64,000 bases of DNA from Sphingobacterium sp. SYP-B4668 (GTDB lineage Bacteria; Bacteroidota; Bacteroidia; Sphingobacteriales; Sphingobacteriaceae). The translations under genes were made by a program, and so were the position numbers. The first letter of the stretch is position 1. Every line of letters begins with the position of its first letter. The stretch spans positions 3,038,001 to 3,102,000 of the forward strand of contig NZ_CP115483.1 of the NCBI RefSeq assembly GCF_027627455.1, written 5' to 3'. Positions 27,345 to 37,287 of the stretch are shown here, one piece after another. The notes beneath the pieces were generated by a model. It did no database searches. It saw only the letters and a program-made list of their open reading frames with translations, and was not told where the DNA came from.

Positions 27345-28508
27345 TTAGTGAATGATTAATTGTCCATTTCTATACTCCACGTGAATCCCCGACCCTTTCA
27401 AGAATTGCAACATTAGATCAAAGTCTACATTTCGATTGACCTCTCCTGTAAAAGTTTCATTAGGTATGCTGCCCTTGTACACCACCTCAACATTGTACCA
27501 GCGCGATATCTGTTTTAGCACGTCGCCAAAGGCTGCCTGTTGAAAACTAAAAAGCCCATTGCGCCATGCTGCCGCCTCTTCTAGATTGGCATTTCTCTTG
27601 GTCAAATGTTTGTTCTCTCCCAACAACGACTCCTCGCCAGGGCTCAGTATTAATTGATTCAGGTTATCACTGTCTTTTACCCGCACACTACCTTCGAATA
27701 AAGTTGTCATTATCTGTTGGTCGTCAGGGTAACACTTTACATTGAAATGTGTTCCCAGTACAGTAATATCTTGTTTTGCACTATGAACGATAAATGGTTT
27801 TTTCCGATTCGAAGATACCTCAAAGTAAGCCTCACCTTCAAGAGTCACCTGACGAACATCACCTTTAAATTGTTTCGGAAAACTGATCTTGCTATTCGAA
27901 TTCATCCACACCTTAGTCCCATCAGATAGCACCAATGTATAATTGTTACCCTTTGGGATAATTAGGGAGATTGTCTGAGCCGATGCTAATCGGTTGCTAT
28001 CAATAGCAAGATCACCCAAAAGTTGTCCATTAACGTCAAAATTAATTCCTGTTGTTGCTGCTATTTCCTGCTCCATTCCATTATCAGTCACCAGTAAAGC
28101 GCCTATTTTTCCAGGCTGTGGCTTTGGCATTTGCAAGTCGATTTGAACTTGTTGCGCCACCGTATCTTCTACCGACAAGTATTTGTAGCTCCAGAAACCC
28201 ATCACCGCAAGTAGGCAGGCCGCAGCAGATATAGCTAATAATCGACGTTTCCGAATACCACGGACGTTACTACTTGTGGATTTGCTTAGAACAGTATCAA
28301 AAGTTAATCCCCGACTCGCCTTTTGGTAGGCATGGAGCTCGCCTACAAGGTTTGAGTTACTATCTGGAGCAAATTCCTCATAAAGAATTTGATTGGCTGG
28401 ATCGGCTCTTGCCCATTCCTCCAAAAATATTTGCTCTTCATCCGTAAGTTGATGTTGATGATACTTTGCAAGCAATATCCCTATGTATTCCAATTTGTCC
28501 ATATCCAT
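27345..28508 (-). CDS. FecR-type anti-sigma factor
   Basis: From Met 11 of the longest frame (28508) it begins MDMDKLEYIGILLAKYHQHQ, the usual short cytoplasmic anti-sigma region. A membrane helix lies at about 92-110 (LLAISAAACLLAVMGFW). The periplasmic FecR domain follows (TLVLSDGTKVWMNSNSKI, EAYFEVSSNRKKPFIVHS, VLGTHFNVKCYPDD, ending VEYRNGQLIIH). It holds the adjacent ECF sigma factor until the STN domain of SusC signals substrate binding. The sigma gene lies upstream with a 49-bp gap. Confidence 0.92.
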   Translation of the reverse strand: MDMDKLEYIGILLAKYHQHQLTDEEQIFLEEWARADPANQILYEEFAPDSNSNLVGELHAYQKASRGLTFDTVLSKSTSSNVRGIRKRRLLAISAAACLLAVMGFWSYKYLSVEDTVAQQVQIDLQMPKPQPGKIGALLVTDNGMEQEIAATTGINFDVNGQLLGDLAIDSNRLASAQTISLIIPKGNNYTLVLSDGTKVWMNSNSKISFPKQFKGDVRQVTLEGEAYFEVSSNRKKPFIVHSAKQDITVLGTHFNVKCYPDDQQIMTTLFEGSVRVKDSDNLNQLILSPGEESLLGENKHLTKRNANLEEAAAWRNGLFSFQQAAFGDVLKQISRWYNVEVVYKGSIPNETFTGEVNRNVDFDLMLQFLKGSGIHVEYRNGQLIIH

Positions 28509-28557
28509 ATTTCTATAAGTAAAAACTGGGCTGGGCAAACAATCTTACATTGAAAAA

Positions 28558-29121
28558 TTAAAAAAGCCAATCTTTTTTTTGGAGCAGCTTCTTTCTCAAA
28601 TTTTGAATAGCTCTTGAGTAGTTCACATAGACCGCATTGGGCAACATGTTCAATTTCCTGGAGATTTCCTTTGGTTCTTGTTCTTCAAAGTGGCTCATTT
28701 GAATAATTTTCCGTTGGATGGGCGAGAGATTTTCTATTTCCTTGTTCAATATGGCCAAGGCTTCCGATCGGATTAAGGACTGATAGACTTTGGGGTCTTC
28801 TATGAGTGAATCTTCGAAAATCTGATCGGTCGCCCTCATTTTGCTTCCATGAAACGACTTCAAGTATGTCAAACAGGAATTTTTTGTAGCGACAAAGAGA
28901 AAGGCTTTTATTTTTTGCTCACTTTCGAAATCACGACGACGTCCCCATAGCTTAACAAAGCTATCTGATACAATTTCTTCAGCAGTTTCGGCATTATTTT
29001 TCAAGATATCTTGCGCAAAATAACACAATTGGCTCTTGTAGCGATTGAAATATGTTTCAAAAGCCATAGTATTTCCATCTTTAAATGCTGATAATGTCCA
29101 ATCTTCGATTTTACCCATCAC
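28558..29121 (-). CDS. ECF RNA polymerase sigma factor
   Basis: A 187-aa ECF sigma of the Bacteroidetes RagA/SusC-associated group. Region 2 is visible as FETYFNRYKSQLCYFAQDIL and AEEIVSDSFVKLWGRRRDF; region 4 as LSPIRKI-type helices around NLSPIQRKIIQMSHFEEQEP and LNMLPNAVYVNYSRAIQNL. It forms a sigma/anti-sigma/transporter cascade with the two genes that follow on the same strand. Its ATG lies at 29121, after about 300 bp without genes that should contain the promoter. Confidence 0.92.
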   Translation of the reverse strand: MMGKIEDWTLSAFKDGNTMAFETYFNRYKSQLCYFAQDILKNNAETAEEIVSDSFVKLWGRRRDFESEQKIKAFLFVATKNSCLTYLKSFHGSKMRATDQIFEDSLIEDPKVYQSLIRSEALAILNKEIENLSPIQRKIIQMSHFEEQEPKEISRKLNMLPNAVYVNYSRAIQNLRKKLLQKKDWLF

Positions 29122-29422
29122 AATGAATAAGCTAAAGCCAAAACTAAAGGAATTAAGAGATTAAGTCAAATTAAGTTTTTGTTAATTCAGGTCGCTAATT
29201 AGCCAGCAAATTGCTGCCTCTATTTAGGATATGTATTATTTCCTCAGGTTTAAAGGTAACCATATTTTGGCAAACAAAAAATAAAAGACTGCTTTATCTA
29301 CTATCTTGCTCCTCCACATACGTCTCAAACAAGAGAAAGTACACCCTAGAAACTTAATTTATGTAACCGATTGTGCTGACCTGTAATTGACATGCCACTA
29401 CACGATATCAAATCACGGTCCG
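29122..29422. other. Intergenic region without supported features
   Basis: About 300 bp between the sigma gene start and the DoxX-like gene end, both minus. It should carry the sigma-gene promoter. I see no clear hairpin, repeat or ORF. Confidence 0.4.
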
Positions 29423-30676
29423 TTATCTATTATATGGATACTCCTGTATCCAGTTAAACCCCCGCTTCATTAGTTCCAATTCCTCTGAATGGAGCTTGGT
29501 TAGCTTCACTAGCTCCATTTTACCATCCCATACCTTCTTCAGGATAATATCACCCGATGGCATGATTTCATAATCTAATGTAAAATGATTCAATGAAACG
29601 GTTTTCTCGTCAGTGTCTATCTTTGCCTCTTCATATTTTGCTTGATAATATCTATCCCGAATAGTTACACGTCCGTCATTCTCAAAAATAAGGAAAGACC
29701 AATCATTTGGAATAGTCGCCCTTTTCTGAATGTCATTATCTATTTGGTAAATACCATACAGCGGACTCTTCTTCATGTAGTGATCGATCATCTTCTGCCT
29801 CGTTGACAATCCTACGACTTGCTGTATGCCAAATATTGCAAGGATGGCAATCTTAAAAATCAAGACACCTCTTTCTTTCCAAATTTTATCCATTTTGGGT
29901 TTTCTCGGTACGGGTAGCTGTCCATACTTACCTTGTAGAAATAGGGCTACGAACGTCTTCATGTAAGGCAGTAGTAAAAAAAGAGACAGTAAAAACAAAG
30001 CGGTAGAAATCATCTTAACAGGGACATCATAAAAATAATTGATGGTCATGATATTGACTGACGTTGCTAGCGTAATACAGGCGCCCAATACCATAGTTCG
30101 TCGGAACAGCAATAGTACCGCCAATATTTCCACGATGCCCATAAAAATATTATACCCTTTAGAAAAGCCAAGGAATGTCCAAGCTAAGCCCATTGGTGAA
30201 AATTCTCCCAAAGGTCTCATCAATTTGCTCAAGCTAGGAGGCGGCATCTGACCATGTACAAGCTTAATAACGCCGTAATTCATTAACATAAATGCGACGT
30301 AAAAACGAATGACAACAGTTAACCAGTAGTAACATGTATCGTAGCTCTTTCGCTTGCTATCCGATATAGTCCATACGATACAACCCAAAAAAGCAACAGC
30401 CACAAGGATGAAAAGTGTAATCCAATCGTATGTAGTATCTCCACTCCCATTTGTGAAGATGCTATAGTCATAGCTATGTCTTAAAATATGCTGCGCAAAC
30501 CAAGGGGTAAACTGATGCATTACGTACAAGATTGGTTTACCTATAATATTAAACAGTGGAAAAGCGCCATTATTCATGATTAGAATAAACAGCGTAATTA
30601 ATATAAATGCAAATCGAAAGGCTATTTTGTCAATTAAAGACCAAGTCGTCGGTTGTTCAGTATGCATGCTCATCAT
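29423..30676 (-). CDS. DoxX-like multi-pass membrane protein
   Basis: A 417-aa protein with several membrane helices, among them FAFILITLFILIMNNG, LFILVAVAFLGCIVW, VIRFYVAFMLMNYGVIKLVH, IFMGIVEILAVLLLF and ALFLLSLFLLLPYM. A soluble C-terminal region of about 150 residues follows. The pattern RFYVAFMLMNYGVIKL with a later Pro-rich loop is DoxX-like. DoxX proteins are poorly defined and linked to respiration or thiol metabolism. The three Met codons near the start leave the exact start open. It is monocistronic and divergent from the phosphoesterase gene. Confidence 0.65.
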   Translation of the reverse strand: MMSMHTEQPTTWSLIDKIAFRFAFILITLFILIMNNGAFPLFNIIGKPILYVMHQFTPWFAQHILRHSYDYSIFTNGSGDTTYDWITLFILVAVAFLGCIVWTISDSKRKSYDTCYYWLTVVIRFYVAFMLMNYGVIKLVHGQMPPPSLSKLMRPLGEFSPMGLAWTFLGFSKGYNIFMGIVEILAVLLLFRRTMVLGACITLATSVNIMTINYFYDVPVKMISTALFLLSLFLLLPYMKTFVALFLQGKYGQLPVPRKPKMDKIWKERGVLIFKIAILAIFGIQQVVGLSTRQKMIDHYMKKSPLYGIYQIDNDIQKRATIPNDWSFLIFENDGRVTIRDRYYQAKYEEAKIDTDEKTVSLNHFTLDYEIMPSGDIILKKVWDGKMELVKLTKLHSEELELMKRGFNWIQEYPYNR

Positions 30677-30857
30677 GATATAGCTTTAGTCATTCGGACT
30701 TCAATTTACTAAAAAAATCGAATCTTCGTTATGTCATTCCTTCTTCTGACATTCGTCCTATAGTCACCTTAGAGCATTTCACTATAATATTCTCTTTACA
30801 AGGAAAATTTAACGGGTTAAAAAACTAAATTTGAAGCTAGACCTTATCCTACTCAAA

Positions 30858-32069
30858 ATGAAAGAAAACTTATCTAAGGCCAATAGAAGATCTTTTCTAA
30901 AAAGCAGCCTTACGCTTGGAGGCCTAGTCCTGTTAAAGCCTGCACAGGCCGTTTCTGAATCTATTAGTAATCCGGATCAAGCTTTTTCAATTCTGACAGG
31001 CCCCTATTTGCAGACCAATTTTGGAAACAGCATCTCTATACTCTGGATTACCAACAAAGATGCTTCCAGTTGGGTTGAGTTTGGCCCTACAGCTGATAAC
31101 CTCTCCCAAAAGGCCTACGGCAAAAGTGAGTTAGGCTTAAAACCTGCTAGTCGAATCAACTGTGTCAAGCTCACCGACCTTACTCCCGGACAAACATATT
31201 ATTACCGGATTGTATCCAAAGAAATCAAGGACTTCCAGCCTTATAAATTGACATATGGAGAGACAATTTATGGAGACACCACTCACTTTACCAACCTTGA
31301 TACTGCCCAAAAGGACGTTTCTTTCGTGATGCTCAATGATATCCACGATCGGCCAAAATCCATTTCTCATCTCCTTAGTCTCGACAAAGACAGCAAGCGT
31401 GATTTCATATTTTTCAACGGCGATATATTTGATTATCAGACAGATGAAAAACAAATCATTAACAACATGCTACAGCCCTGTGTAGACTATTTCGCCAAGA
31501 CCACTCCATTCCTATATGTACGCGGCAATCACGAGACCAGAGGTAAGTTCGCTCGTGACTTTGCTAACTATTTCGATCAGGTGGGGTATTCATCCTTTAC
31601 ACTAGGTCCTGTACATTTTATCATCCTCGACACGGGTGAGGACAAACTGGATAGTCATCCGGTATATGCTGGCATAGTTGATTTTGACCAGTACCGGGTC
31701 CAACAAGCCGCTTGGTTAGAAAAAGAAATCCAAAAAAAGGCATTTAAAAATGCAGCCTTCCGTATTGTCATGATGCATATACCTCCGCGTTATTCGGGTG
31801 ATGAGCATGGGGCCGTACACTGCACTCAATTGTTTGATCCTCTATTCAACAGAGGTAAGGTCGACCTAGTCCTTAGTGGCCATACTCATCGCTATAAACT
31901 ACACGAACCGGATAAAACTGCTAATCACTACCCCATTGTCATCGGTGGTGGACCCAAGGATGGTGCCAGAACCCTGACAAAAATCAAAGCAACACTTAAA
32001 GAAATACAACTCAATATGGTCGATGACTCAGGAAAAGAGTTAATCAATTATATCGTGAAGAAAAAATAA
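30858..32069 (+). CDS. Exported metallophosphoesterase (purple acid phosphatase-like)
   Basis: ATG at 30858 is preferred because the upstream TTG at 30831 only adds residues before a twin-arginine-type signal (NRRSFLKSSLTLGG). A fibronectin-like N-terminal domain (about 45-150) precedes the phosphoesterase core. Its metal motifs are in order: LNDIHDR, FNGDIFDYQTDE, YVRGNHETRG, RIVMMHIPPR and VLSGHTHRYKLH. This gives a periplasmic two-metal phosphatase folded before export. Substrate unknown. It stands divergent to the DoxX-like gene, with a 150-bp shared promoter space. Confidence 0.88.
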   Translation: MKENLSKANRRSFLKSSLTLGGLVLLKPAQAVSESISNPDQAFSILTGPYLQTNFGNSISILWITNKDASSWVEFGPTADNLSQKAYGKSELGLKPASRINCVKLTDLTPGQTYYYRIVSKEIKDFQPYKLTYGETIYGDTTHFTNLDTAQKDVSFVMLNDIHDRPKSISHLLSLDKDSKRDFIFFNGDIFDYQTDEKQIINNMLQPCVDYFAKTTPFLYVRGNHETRGKFARDFANYFDQVGYSSFTLGPVHFIILDTGEDKLDSHPVYAGIVDFDQYRVQQAAWLEKEIQKKAFKNAAFRIVMMHIPPRYSGDEHGAVHCTQLFDPLFNRGKVDLVLSGHTHRYKLHEPDKTANHYPIVIGGGPKDGARTLTKIKATLKEIQLNMVDDSGKELINYIVKKK

Positions 32070-32167
32070 ACGCCAGTTCACATATCTTTCGGTAGATTGC
32101 CCTGGCTATTTTTTTCATTGTTTCTTCTTATCTTGGCGCATTCAAGCAAGTAAGAAGAAACAATTGA

Positions 32168-32758
32168 ATGTACCGTATGGAAGCAGAGAATTACCAGCGA
32201 GATCTAAAATATGAAAGGCAACAATTTACAATCGTATCGTTGGAAAAAGGAGAATATGAAAGTTGCATCTTTAACGGTTGCGATTTCAACGCATTGAATC
32301 TTTCCAACTATAAATTTGTAGACTGTATATTCAATTCTTGCAACCTCAGTCTTTGCGAACTTCAACAGACCGCCTTCAGGGATGTTGAGTTCAAGGATTG
32401 CAAACTCATGGGACTTCGCTTTGACCAAACCAACACCTTTGGTCTCTCCTTTACATTCGAGGCTTGTATACTCGATCATTCCATTTTTTTTGGGCTCAAG
32501 CTTAAAAATACAGCTTACCGAAATTGTCGCTTACACGAGGTTGACTTCACCGAATGTGATTTAACGGCTTCCTCTTTTGAAAACTGTGATCTACAACGCG
32601 CTATTTTCATGCAATGTAACCTTCAGAAGGCAGACTTTAGGACCTCCTTTAATTACGTCCTCGATCCAGAGCTCAATCGCATTAAGAAAGCTAAGTTTTC
32701 ACTTCTCGGCGTTCCAGGACTGCTATACAAATATGATATACATATCGACCAGTCCTAG
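32168..32758 (+). CDS. Pentapeptide-repeat protein
   Basis: A 196-aa protein built of pentapeptide A(D/N)LxX-type repeats such as CIFNGCDFNALNLSNYKF, CNLSLCELQQTAF, CKLMGLRFDQT and CDLQRAIFMQCNLQKADF. These form a right-handed quadrilateral beta-helix. The repeats are Cys/Phe-rich and end in a short helix. Some family members mimic DNA and protect gyrase from quinolones, but many have no known role. Met at 32177 is an alternative start. It is not in an operon. Confidence 0.85.
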   Translation: MYRMEAENYQRDLKYERQQFTIVSLEKGEYESCIFNGCDFNALNLSNYKFVDCIFNSCNLSLCELQQTAFRDVEFKDCKLMGLRFDQTNTFGLSFTFEACILDHSIFFGLKLKNTAYRNCRLHEVDFTECDLTASSFENCDLQRAIFMQCNLQKADFRTSFNYVLDPELNRIKKAKFSLLGVPGLLYKYDIHIDQS

Positions 32759-32825
32759 ACATGATCAATACCGATAAGTCGTTAGTTTCTTTGACACGGT
32801 AATTTCGAAGAGGAAAAGAAGGTTA

Positions 32826-33308
32826 TTAAAACGAAGTTATTATCACATCCACAAATTTCCCCTGTACTACAGACAGCAAATCCGTTGGGTCAAGGATAAT
32901 CTGTAGCCCTCTTTTTCCGGCGCTGATACTGATTTTATCTTCCAATTGGGCCACCTCCTCCAAATAAGTTGGAAATAGCTTTTTCATCCCAATTGGTGAA
33001 CATCCCCCCCTAATGTATCCAGTCACCGCTAGGATATCCTTTACAGGTATCATTTCGCAACTTTTATTTCCAGAGGCCTTCGCTATTTTCTTGAGGTCAA
33101 GGTGTTCGTTGCCCGGAATAACCGCGACCAAATATCCACTGTTACTACCTTTCAGCACTAGTGTTTTATAAAGCGACCCCGGCGACACCCCTATTGCTTC
33201 CGCTACATGATCTGCAGATAGATCCTCTTCATTAACCTCATACTCACGAAGATCATACCCCACTTTGTATTGGTCCAATATACGCACCGCATTCGTTTTA
33301 GTAGACAT
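32826..33308 (-). CDS. ybaK: Cys-tRNA(Pro) deacylase YbaK
   Basis: A 160-aa YbaK/EbsC protein. It hydrolyses Cys mischarged on tRNA-Pro. Features are the N-terminal KTNAVRILDQYKVGYDLREY, the conserved Lys in SLYKTLVLKGSN, AVIPGNEHLDLKKIAKASG and GGCSPIGMKKLFPTYL, all typical. Length equals the family norm. It is a stand-alone housekeeping gene, with the aldolase gene upstream on the same strand. Confidence 0.92.
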   Translation of the reverse strand: MSTKTNAVRILDQYKVGYDLREYEVNEEDLSADHVAEAIGVSPGSLYKTLVLKGSNSGYLVAVIPGNEHLDLKKIAKASGNKSCEMIPVKDILAVTGYIRGGCSPIGMKKLFPTYLEEVAQLEDKISISAGKRGLQIILDPTDLLSVVQGKFVDVIITSF

Positions 33309-33394
33309 ATTACATTTGACTTAAATAGTCAAACTTATATAAAATGCTTTACATTCACCAATACGGAACCAAAAAACACCGCTTCTCCTTACTG

Positions 33395-34471
33395 CTATGC
33401 CACTGTCACCTCATCCGAGAGATATACGTCCTGTATCATATGGAGCAGCTGAACCCCCTCATTCATTGGGCGCTGGAAAGCCTTTCGTCCAGATATCAGC
33501 CCCGTCCCTCCGGCTCGCTTATTGATGACCGCAGTACGGACAGCATCTTGAAAATCATGTTCCCCTGAAGCGCCGCCTGAGTTGATTAGTCCAGCGCGCC
33601 CAGCGAAGCAATTTAACACTTGATAGCGACACAGGTCTATCGGGTGATCTGAACTCAACTCGGTATACATCCTGGGATCGAGCTTGCCATAACTGCTATT
33701 CCCCATATTTAAGGCCTGATACCCCCCGTTAAGTTCGGGCAGCTTTTGCTTGATAATATCTGCTTGGATGGTCACGCCAAGATGGTTAGCTTGTCCAGTC
33801 AAATCGACGGCAAGATGATAATCTTTACCCCCTGTCTTAAATGCGTCATTGCGAATATAACACCACAATACCGTCGCCATCCCCAGCCGATGCGCTTCGT
33901 CAAAAGCCTGTGCGATTTCTACTATTTGACGCCCAGACTCTGCCGAGCCAAAATAGATAGTAGCGCCCACAGCTACAGCCCCTAGATTCCACGCTTCCCT
34001 GACCGTACCATACATGATTTGATCGCTCCGGTTCGGGTAAGTCAATAATTCGTTATGATTTATCTTGACGATCAAGGGGATTTTATGAGCAAATTTACGA
34101 GATACCGCTCCCAACACACCGTAAGTAGTGGCCACTGCATTACACCCCCCCTCCATAGCTAAACGCACGATGTTTTCAGGGTCAAAATACAAGGGATTAG
34201 CAGCAAAAGAAGCACCGGCACTATGCTCAATCCCCTGATCTATCGGCAAGATGGACAAATACCCAGTCCCACCTAGCCGTCCATGTCCAAATAATTGCCC
34301 TAGACTTCGCAACACCTGCGGATTACGATCGGTAATGCCGTATACCTCATCGATAAAAGTAGGTGAGGGTAAATGCAATAAATCTTTAGACACATATTCA
34401 CTTTTATAAGTCAATAAATCCTCGGCATCGTGGCCCAAATAGGAAAGTAATCCTTCAGTAATATTCTTCAT
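33395..34471 (-). CDS. fbaB: Class I fructose-bisphosphate aldolase (FbaB/DhnA type)
   Basis: A 358-aa TIM-barrel aldolase of the DhnA/archaeal-type class I group: [80 protein letters not shown] and [20 protein letters not shown]. The Schiff-base enzyme cleaves fructose 1,6-bisphosphate in glycolysis or makes it in gluconeogenesis. It is complete and unremarkable. About 190 bp upstream contain its promoter and that of the divergent lipoprotein gene. Confidence 0.9.
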   Translation of the reverse strand: MKNITEGLLSYLGHDAEDLLTYKSEYVSKDLLHLPSPTFIDEVYGITDRNPQVLRSLGQLFGHGRLGGTGYLSILPIDQGIEHSAGASFAANPLYFDPENIVRLAMEGGCNAVATTYGVLGAVSRKFAHKIPLIVKINHNELLTYPNRSDQIMYGTVREAWNLGAVAVGATIYFGSAESGRQIVEIAQAFDEAHRLGMATVLWCYIRNDAFKTGGKDYHLAVDLTGQANHLGVTIQADIIKQKLPELNGGYQALNMGNSSYGKLDPRMYTELSSDHPIDLCRYQVLNCFAGRAGLINSGGASGEHDFQDAVRTAVINKRAGGTGLISGRKAFQRPMNEGVQLLHMIQDVYLSDEVTVA

Positions 34472-34664
34472 TTCGACAGCTTTCTATCATAACGATTCAG
34501 TCTCTCAAATGTTTTGATATTTTAAATAGCGTCCGCAAAAGCAAAGAGCAATGCTAAAAAAAACGGAGGGTAGCTGTAGCCTTTTGAAAAAAAGCATCGT
34601 TTACACCAAAAGAAAATGGAATGTCAATGCATTCAATTCAATGGAAAACTAAAACTTTAAGAAA

Positions 34665-35375
34665 ATGAAAAAAAATAAATTTTACCTATTATTCTGCTTA
34701 GCGATGGGAAGCCTTTTGCTGAGTAGCTGTTTAAAAGATGACGATGATTACGTAGCCCCACCAGCTGGTGTATTAACCATGGTAAATGGTTATATCGATG
34801 CCCAATCTGTGATGTATTACACCCAAGTTGGCACTATTCCTCCAATAAAATTCAGAGAATATGCTAGCACGCAATTATTTGCAGGAGATAGGCGTGTTGC
34901 CGTCACAGGATCGGCTAGCCCTGCTACACTAGCAGACACCACTTTCAGTGTCAAAGCAGACTCCGTCTATACTTCGTTTCTATATGGCAATAAAGATAAG
35001 GTCAAGCATGCTATCGTCCTCAATAAAAAAATGTCTACTAATGCCGCGGCAGAAAAACCTGCAGGTGTCCGCTTCCTAAATCTTGCAGACGTGGGTGGCA
35101 AAGTATCTCTTCAGTTTGGAGATGCCGAGATTGTAGCACCTTTCAAGGATAGACCTGTCGAAACCCAAGTCACCGCTACGGCCAATCAAACATTTATTGC
35201 GCAGCCCAATGGCACCTTTACGCTGAAGATCAAAGATGAAGCCGGCACAGTATTGGCCACACGTGAGGGTCTGAAATTTGAAAGTGAAAAGCATTACACC
35301 ATCATTCTAATTGGTAAAAAAGACGATGCGACTACTCCGCTATATATCGGTCAAGTAGTTGAATTTGCCAACTAA
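34665..35375 (+). CDS. DUF4397-like lipoprotein
   Basis: A 236-aa lipoprotein (lipobox LLSSC, then acidic KDDDDY). The beta-rich body has two similar domains (VLTMVNGYIDAQSVMYYTQV; GVRFLNLADVGGKVSLQFGD), matching the DUF4397 type common in Sphingobacteriaceae and usually of unknown role. A strong terminator follows the stop. Function not assigned. Confidence 0.7.
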   Translation: MKKNKFYLLFCLAMGSLLLSSCLKDDDDYVAPPAGVLTMVNGYIDAQSVMYYTQVGTIPPIKFREYASTQLFAGDRRVAVTGSASPATLADTTFSVKADSVYTSFLYGNKDKVKHAIVLNKKMSTNAAAEKPAGVRFLNLADVGGKVSLQFGDAEIVAPFKDRPVETQVTATANQTFIAQPNGTFTLKIKDEAGTVLATREGLKFESEKHYTIILIGKKDDATTPLYIGQVVEFAN

Positions 35376-35404
35376 TTCCGATTTTTCCTTTCTAATACAA
35401 TATT

Positions 35405-35440
35405 AAAAGTCGTACAGAGCAGCCACTGTGCGACTTTTTT
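35405..35440 (+). terminator. Intrinsic terminator after the DUF4397-like gene
   Basis: AAAAGTCG (35405-35412) pairs with CGACTTTT (35431-35438), with further pairing TACA/TGTG inside and a T8 run. Confidence 0.85.
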
Positions 35441-35641
35441 TTATGACATGTGACATCTTCCCAACCGTTCCTATTGCGTGCGATGACATACGTTTAGGTT
35501 TCAAATTCAACATTCCCCCATTCTCTACCAAAATCCAATAGCCCAATTTTCATATGATTGTATCGGTTTTTAATTTCAAACCTTTATCTTTACCTTCTAG
35601 CTATCAGCGTACAGATTTTGTATAAACCTTAACAGCATTTG

Positions 35642-37039
35642 ATGGAAGATATATTAAAGCAAATCAACGACTTGGTTTGGAGTAATGCCCTTATTTACCT
35701 TTGCCTAATTTCTGGTATCTATTTCTCAGTCCGTTTTGGATTTCCTCAAATTCGTCTCATAGGCAATATGTGGAAGCTCTTATTCAGTGGTGGAGCCTCA
35801 GATAAGGGCATATCTTCCTTTCAAGCGTTCTCACTTGCCATCTCTGGACGTGTCGGCACTGGCAATATCGCAGGTGTGGCTACTGCAATTGCCATGGGTG
35901 GCCCTGGTGCCGTATTTTGGATGTGGGTGATTGCATTTGTAGGGAGCGCGTCGGCTATCGTAGAGGCTGCATTAGGACAATTATATAAAGAAGTCAAAGA
36001 TGGACAGTACCGCGGCGGACCTGCATTCTACATCCAAAAAGGATTAAAAATGAAAGGATATGCACTTGTATTTGCAGCTGTCACGGTACTGAGTACAGGT
36101 TTCCTCCTTCCGAGTGTGCAAAGCAATAGCATCGCTATAGCGATGAACAATGCCTTCGATATTCCGGTATCTTATACTGGAATAGGCCTCTGTATAATTC
36201 TCGGAATCATCATAATAGGAGGTGTCAAGCGAATAAGCAGAGCCGCTGAGTTTATCGTGCCCTTTATGGCAGGCGGCTATATTTTGATGGCTTTGATTAT
36301 CATTGCGCTAAACTATCAACAGATTCCCGATGTTTTCAAACTCATCATTACTTCAGCATTAAATATGGAATCCACCTTTGGGGGGGTCGTTGGAATGGCC
36401 ATTGCCTGGGGGGTCAAGAGAGGAATATATAGTAATGAGGCTGGTCAAGGTACGGCTCCCCATGCAGCAGCAGCAGCAGAAGTCTCTCATCCAATGAAAC
36501 AAGGCTTAGTACAAGGATTCTCTGTCTATGTAGATACCTTGTTTGTATGTACAGCGACGGCGTTAATGATTCTTTTTACCGGAATGTACAACGTAGTCAA
36601 TCCCGAAGGAGGCTTTATCGTTGAACACATTCCTGGCGTAGCGATGGGAGCTGACTATACCCAATATGCAGTCGGTAAGCATTTCCCCAGTATAGGAAGT
36701 GGTTTTGTTGCCATCTCCCTTTTATTCTTCGCATTTACCACGATTATGGCTTATTACTACATCGCCGAAACCAACATGACCTACCTGCAGGGAAAATTGA
36801 AAAGCCAAATCTTCATTTGGGTATTGCGAGCGCTTATCCTTATCGCTACTTACTTCGGCACAGTCAAGACCGCTGAGTCCGCATGGACGTTAGGAGACAT
36901 TGGTGTAGGACTAATGGCATGGCTCAATTTAATAGCCATATTACTCTTGCACAATAAAGCCATCATGTTATTCAAAGACTACGAAAGACAGCGTAAGGCA
37001 GGGATTGACCCCGTATACCACTATGAAGATACACCTTAA
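35642..37039 (+). CDS. Alanine/glycine:cation symporter (AGCS)
   Basis: An AGCS-family sodium:amino-acid symporter. ATG at 35642 is preferred over the TTG one codon upstream. Signatures include FQAFSLAISGRVGTGNIAGV, VFWMWVIAFVGSASAIVEAAL, the central AIAWGVKRGIYSNEAGQGTA and HPMKQGLVQGF. Ten or so membrane helices are visible. It imports alanine or glycine with sodium. The gene is single, with about 200 bp free of ORFs before it. Confidence 0.9.
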   Translation: MEDILKQINDLVWSNALIYLCLISGIYFSVRFGFPQIRLIGNMWKLLFSGGASDKGISSFQAFSLAISGRVGTGNIAGVATAIAMGGPGAVFWMWVIAFVGSASAIVEAALGQLYKEVKDGQYRGGPAFYIQKGLKMKGYALVFAAVTVLSTGFLLPSVQSNSIAIAMNNAFDIPVSYTGIGLCIILGIIIIGGVKRISRAAEFIVPFMAGGYILMALIIIALNYQQIPDVFKLIITSALNMESTFGGVVGMAIAWGVKRGIYSNEAGQGTAPHAAAAAEVSHPMKQGLVQGFSVYVDTLFVCTATALMILFTGMYNVVNPEGGFIVEHIPGVAMGADYTQYAVGKHFPSIGSGFVAISLLFFAFTTIMAYYYIAETNMTYLQGKLKSQIFIWVLRALILIATYFGTVKTAESAWTLGDIGVGLMAWLNLIAILLLHNKAIMLFKDYERQRKAGIDPVYHYEDTP

Positions 37040-37084
37040 CTTCCCAAGATGCTCGCTATGGGTAGAGATAATATAAAAAAATCT

Positions 37085-37287
37085 TACCTTTGTAACTAAT
37101 TCTATAAAACAGACAAGTATGTAATACCCGATTTCTTTATAAAAAGACCTATAGCAGTCCTATAAACGGACAGCACTTTTTATTTCCTTTCTGCAACCTA
37201 TGCCCGCATAGTGCTAGAAGAAGGATTGATAAATTCACTTCAACCTACAGTTGCAGAAATATATTTATCTCATTAAAGAAATCAATC
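37085..37287 (+). promoter_or_regulatory. Promoter and structured leader of the ABC-F gene
   Basis: A TACCTTTG box at 37085-37092 fits the Bacteroidetes -7 consensus TAnnTTTG, implying a leader of about 190 nt. In it, AAAAAG (37141) and a GTCC/GGAC hairpin (37157-37171) are followed by CACTTTTTA. This is a possible attenuator. ABC-F genes of the antibiotic-resistance type are often controlled this way. Confidence 0.35.

Noticed and set aside
35441..35641. Glycine or other riboswitch before the AGCS symporter
   Set aside because: No conserved aptamer sequence or convincing paired elements could be seen in the 200-bp leader.
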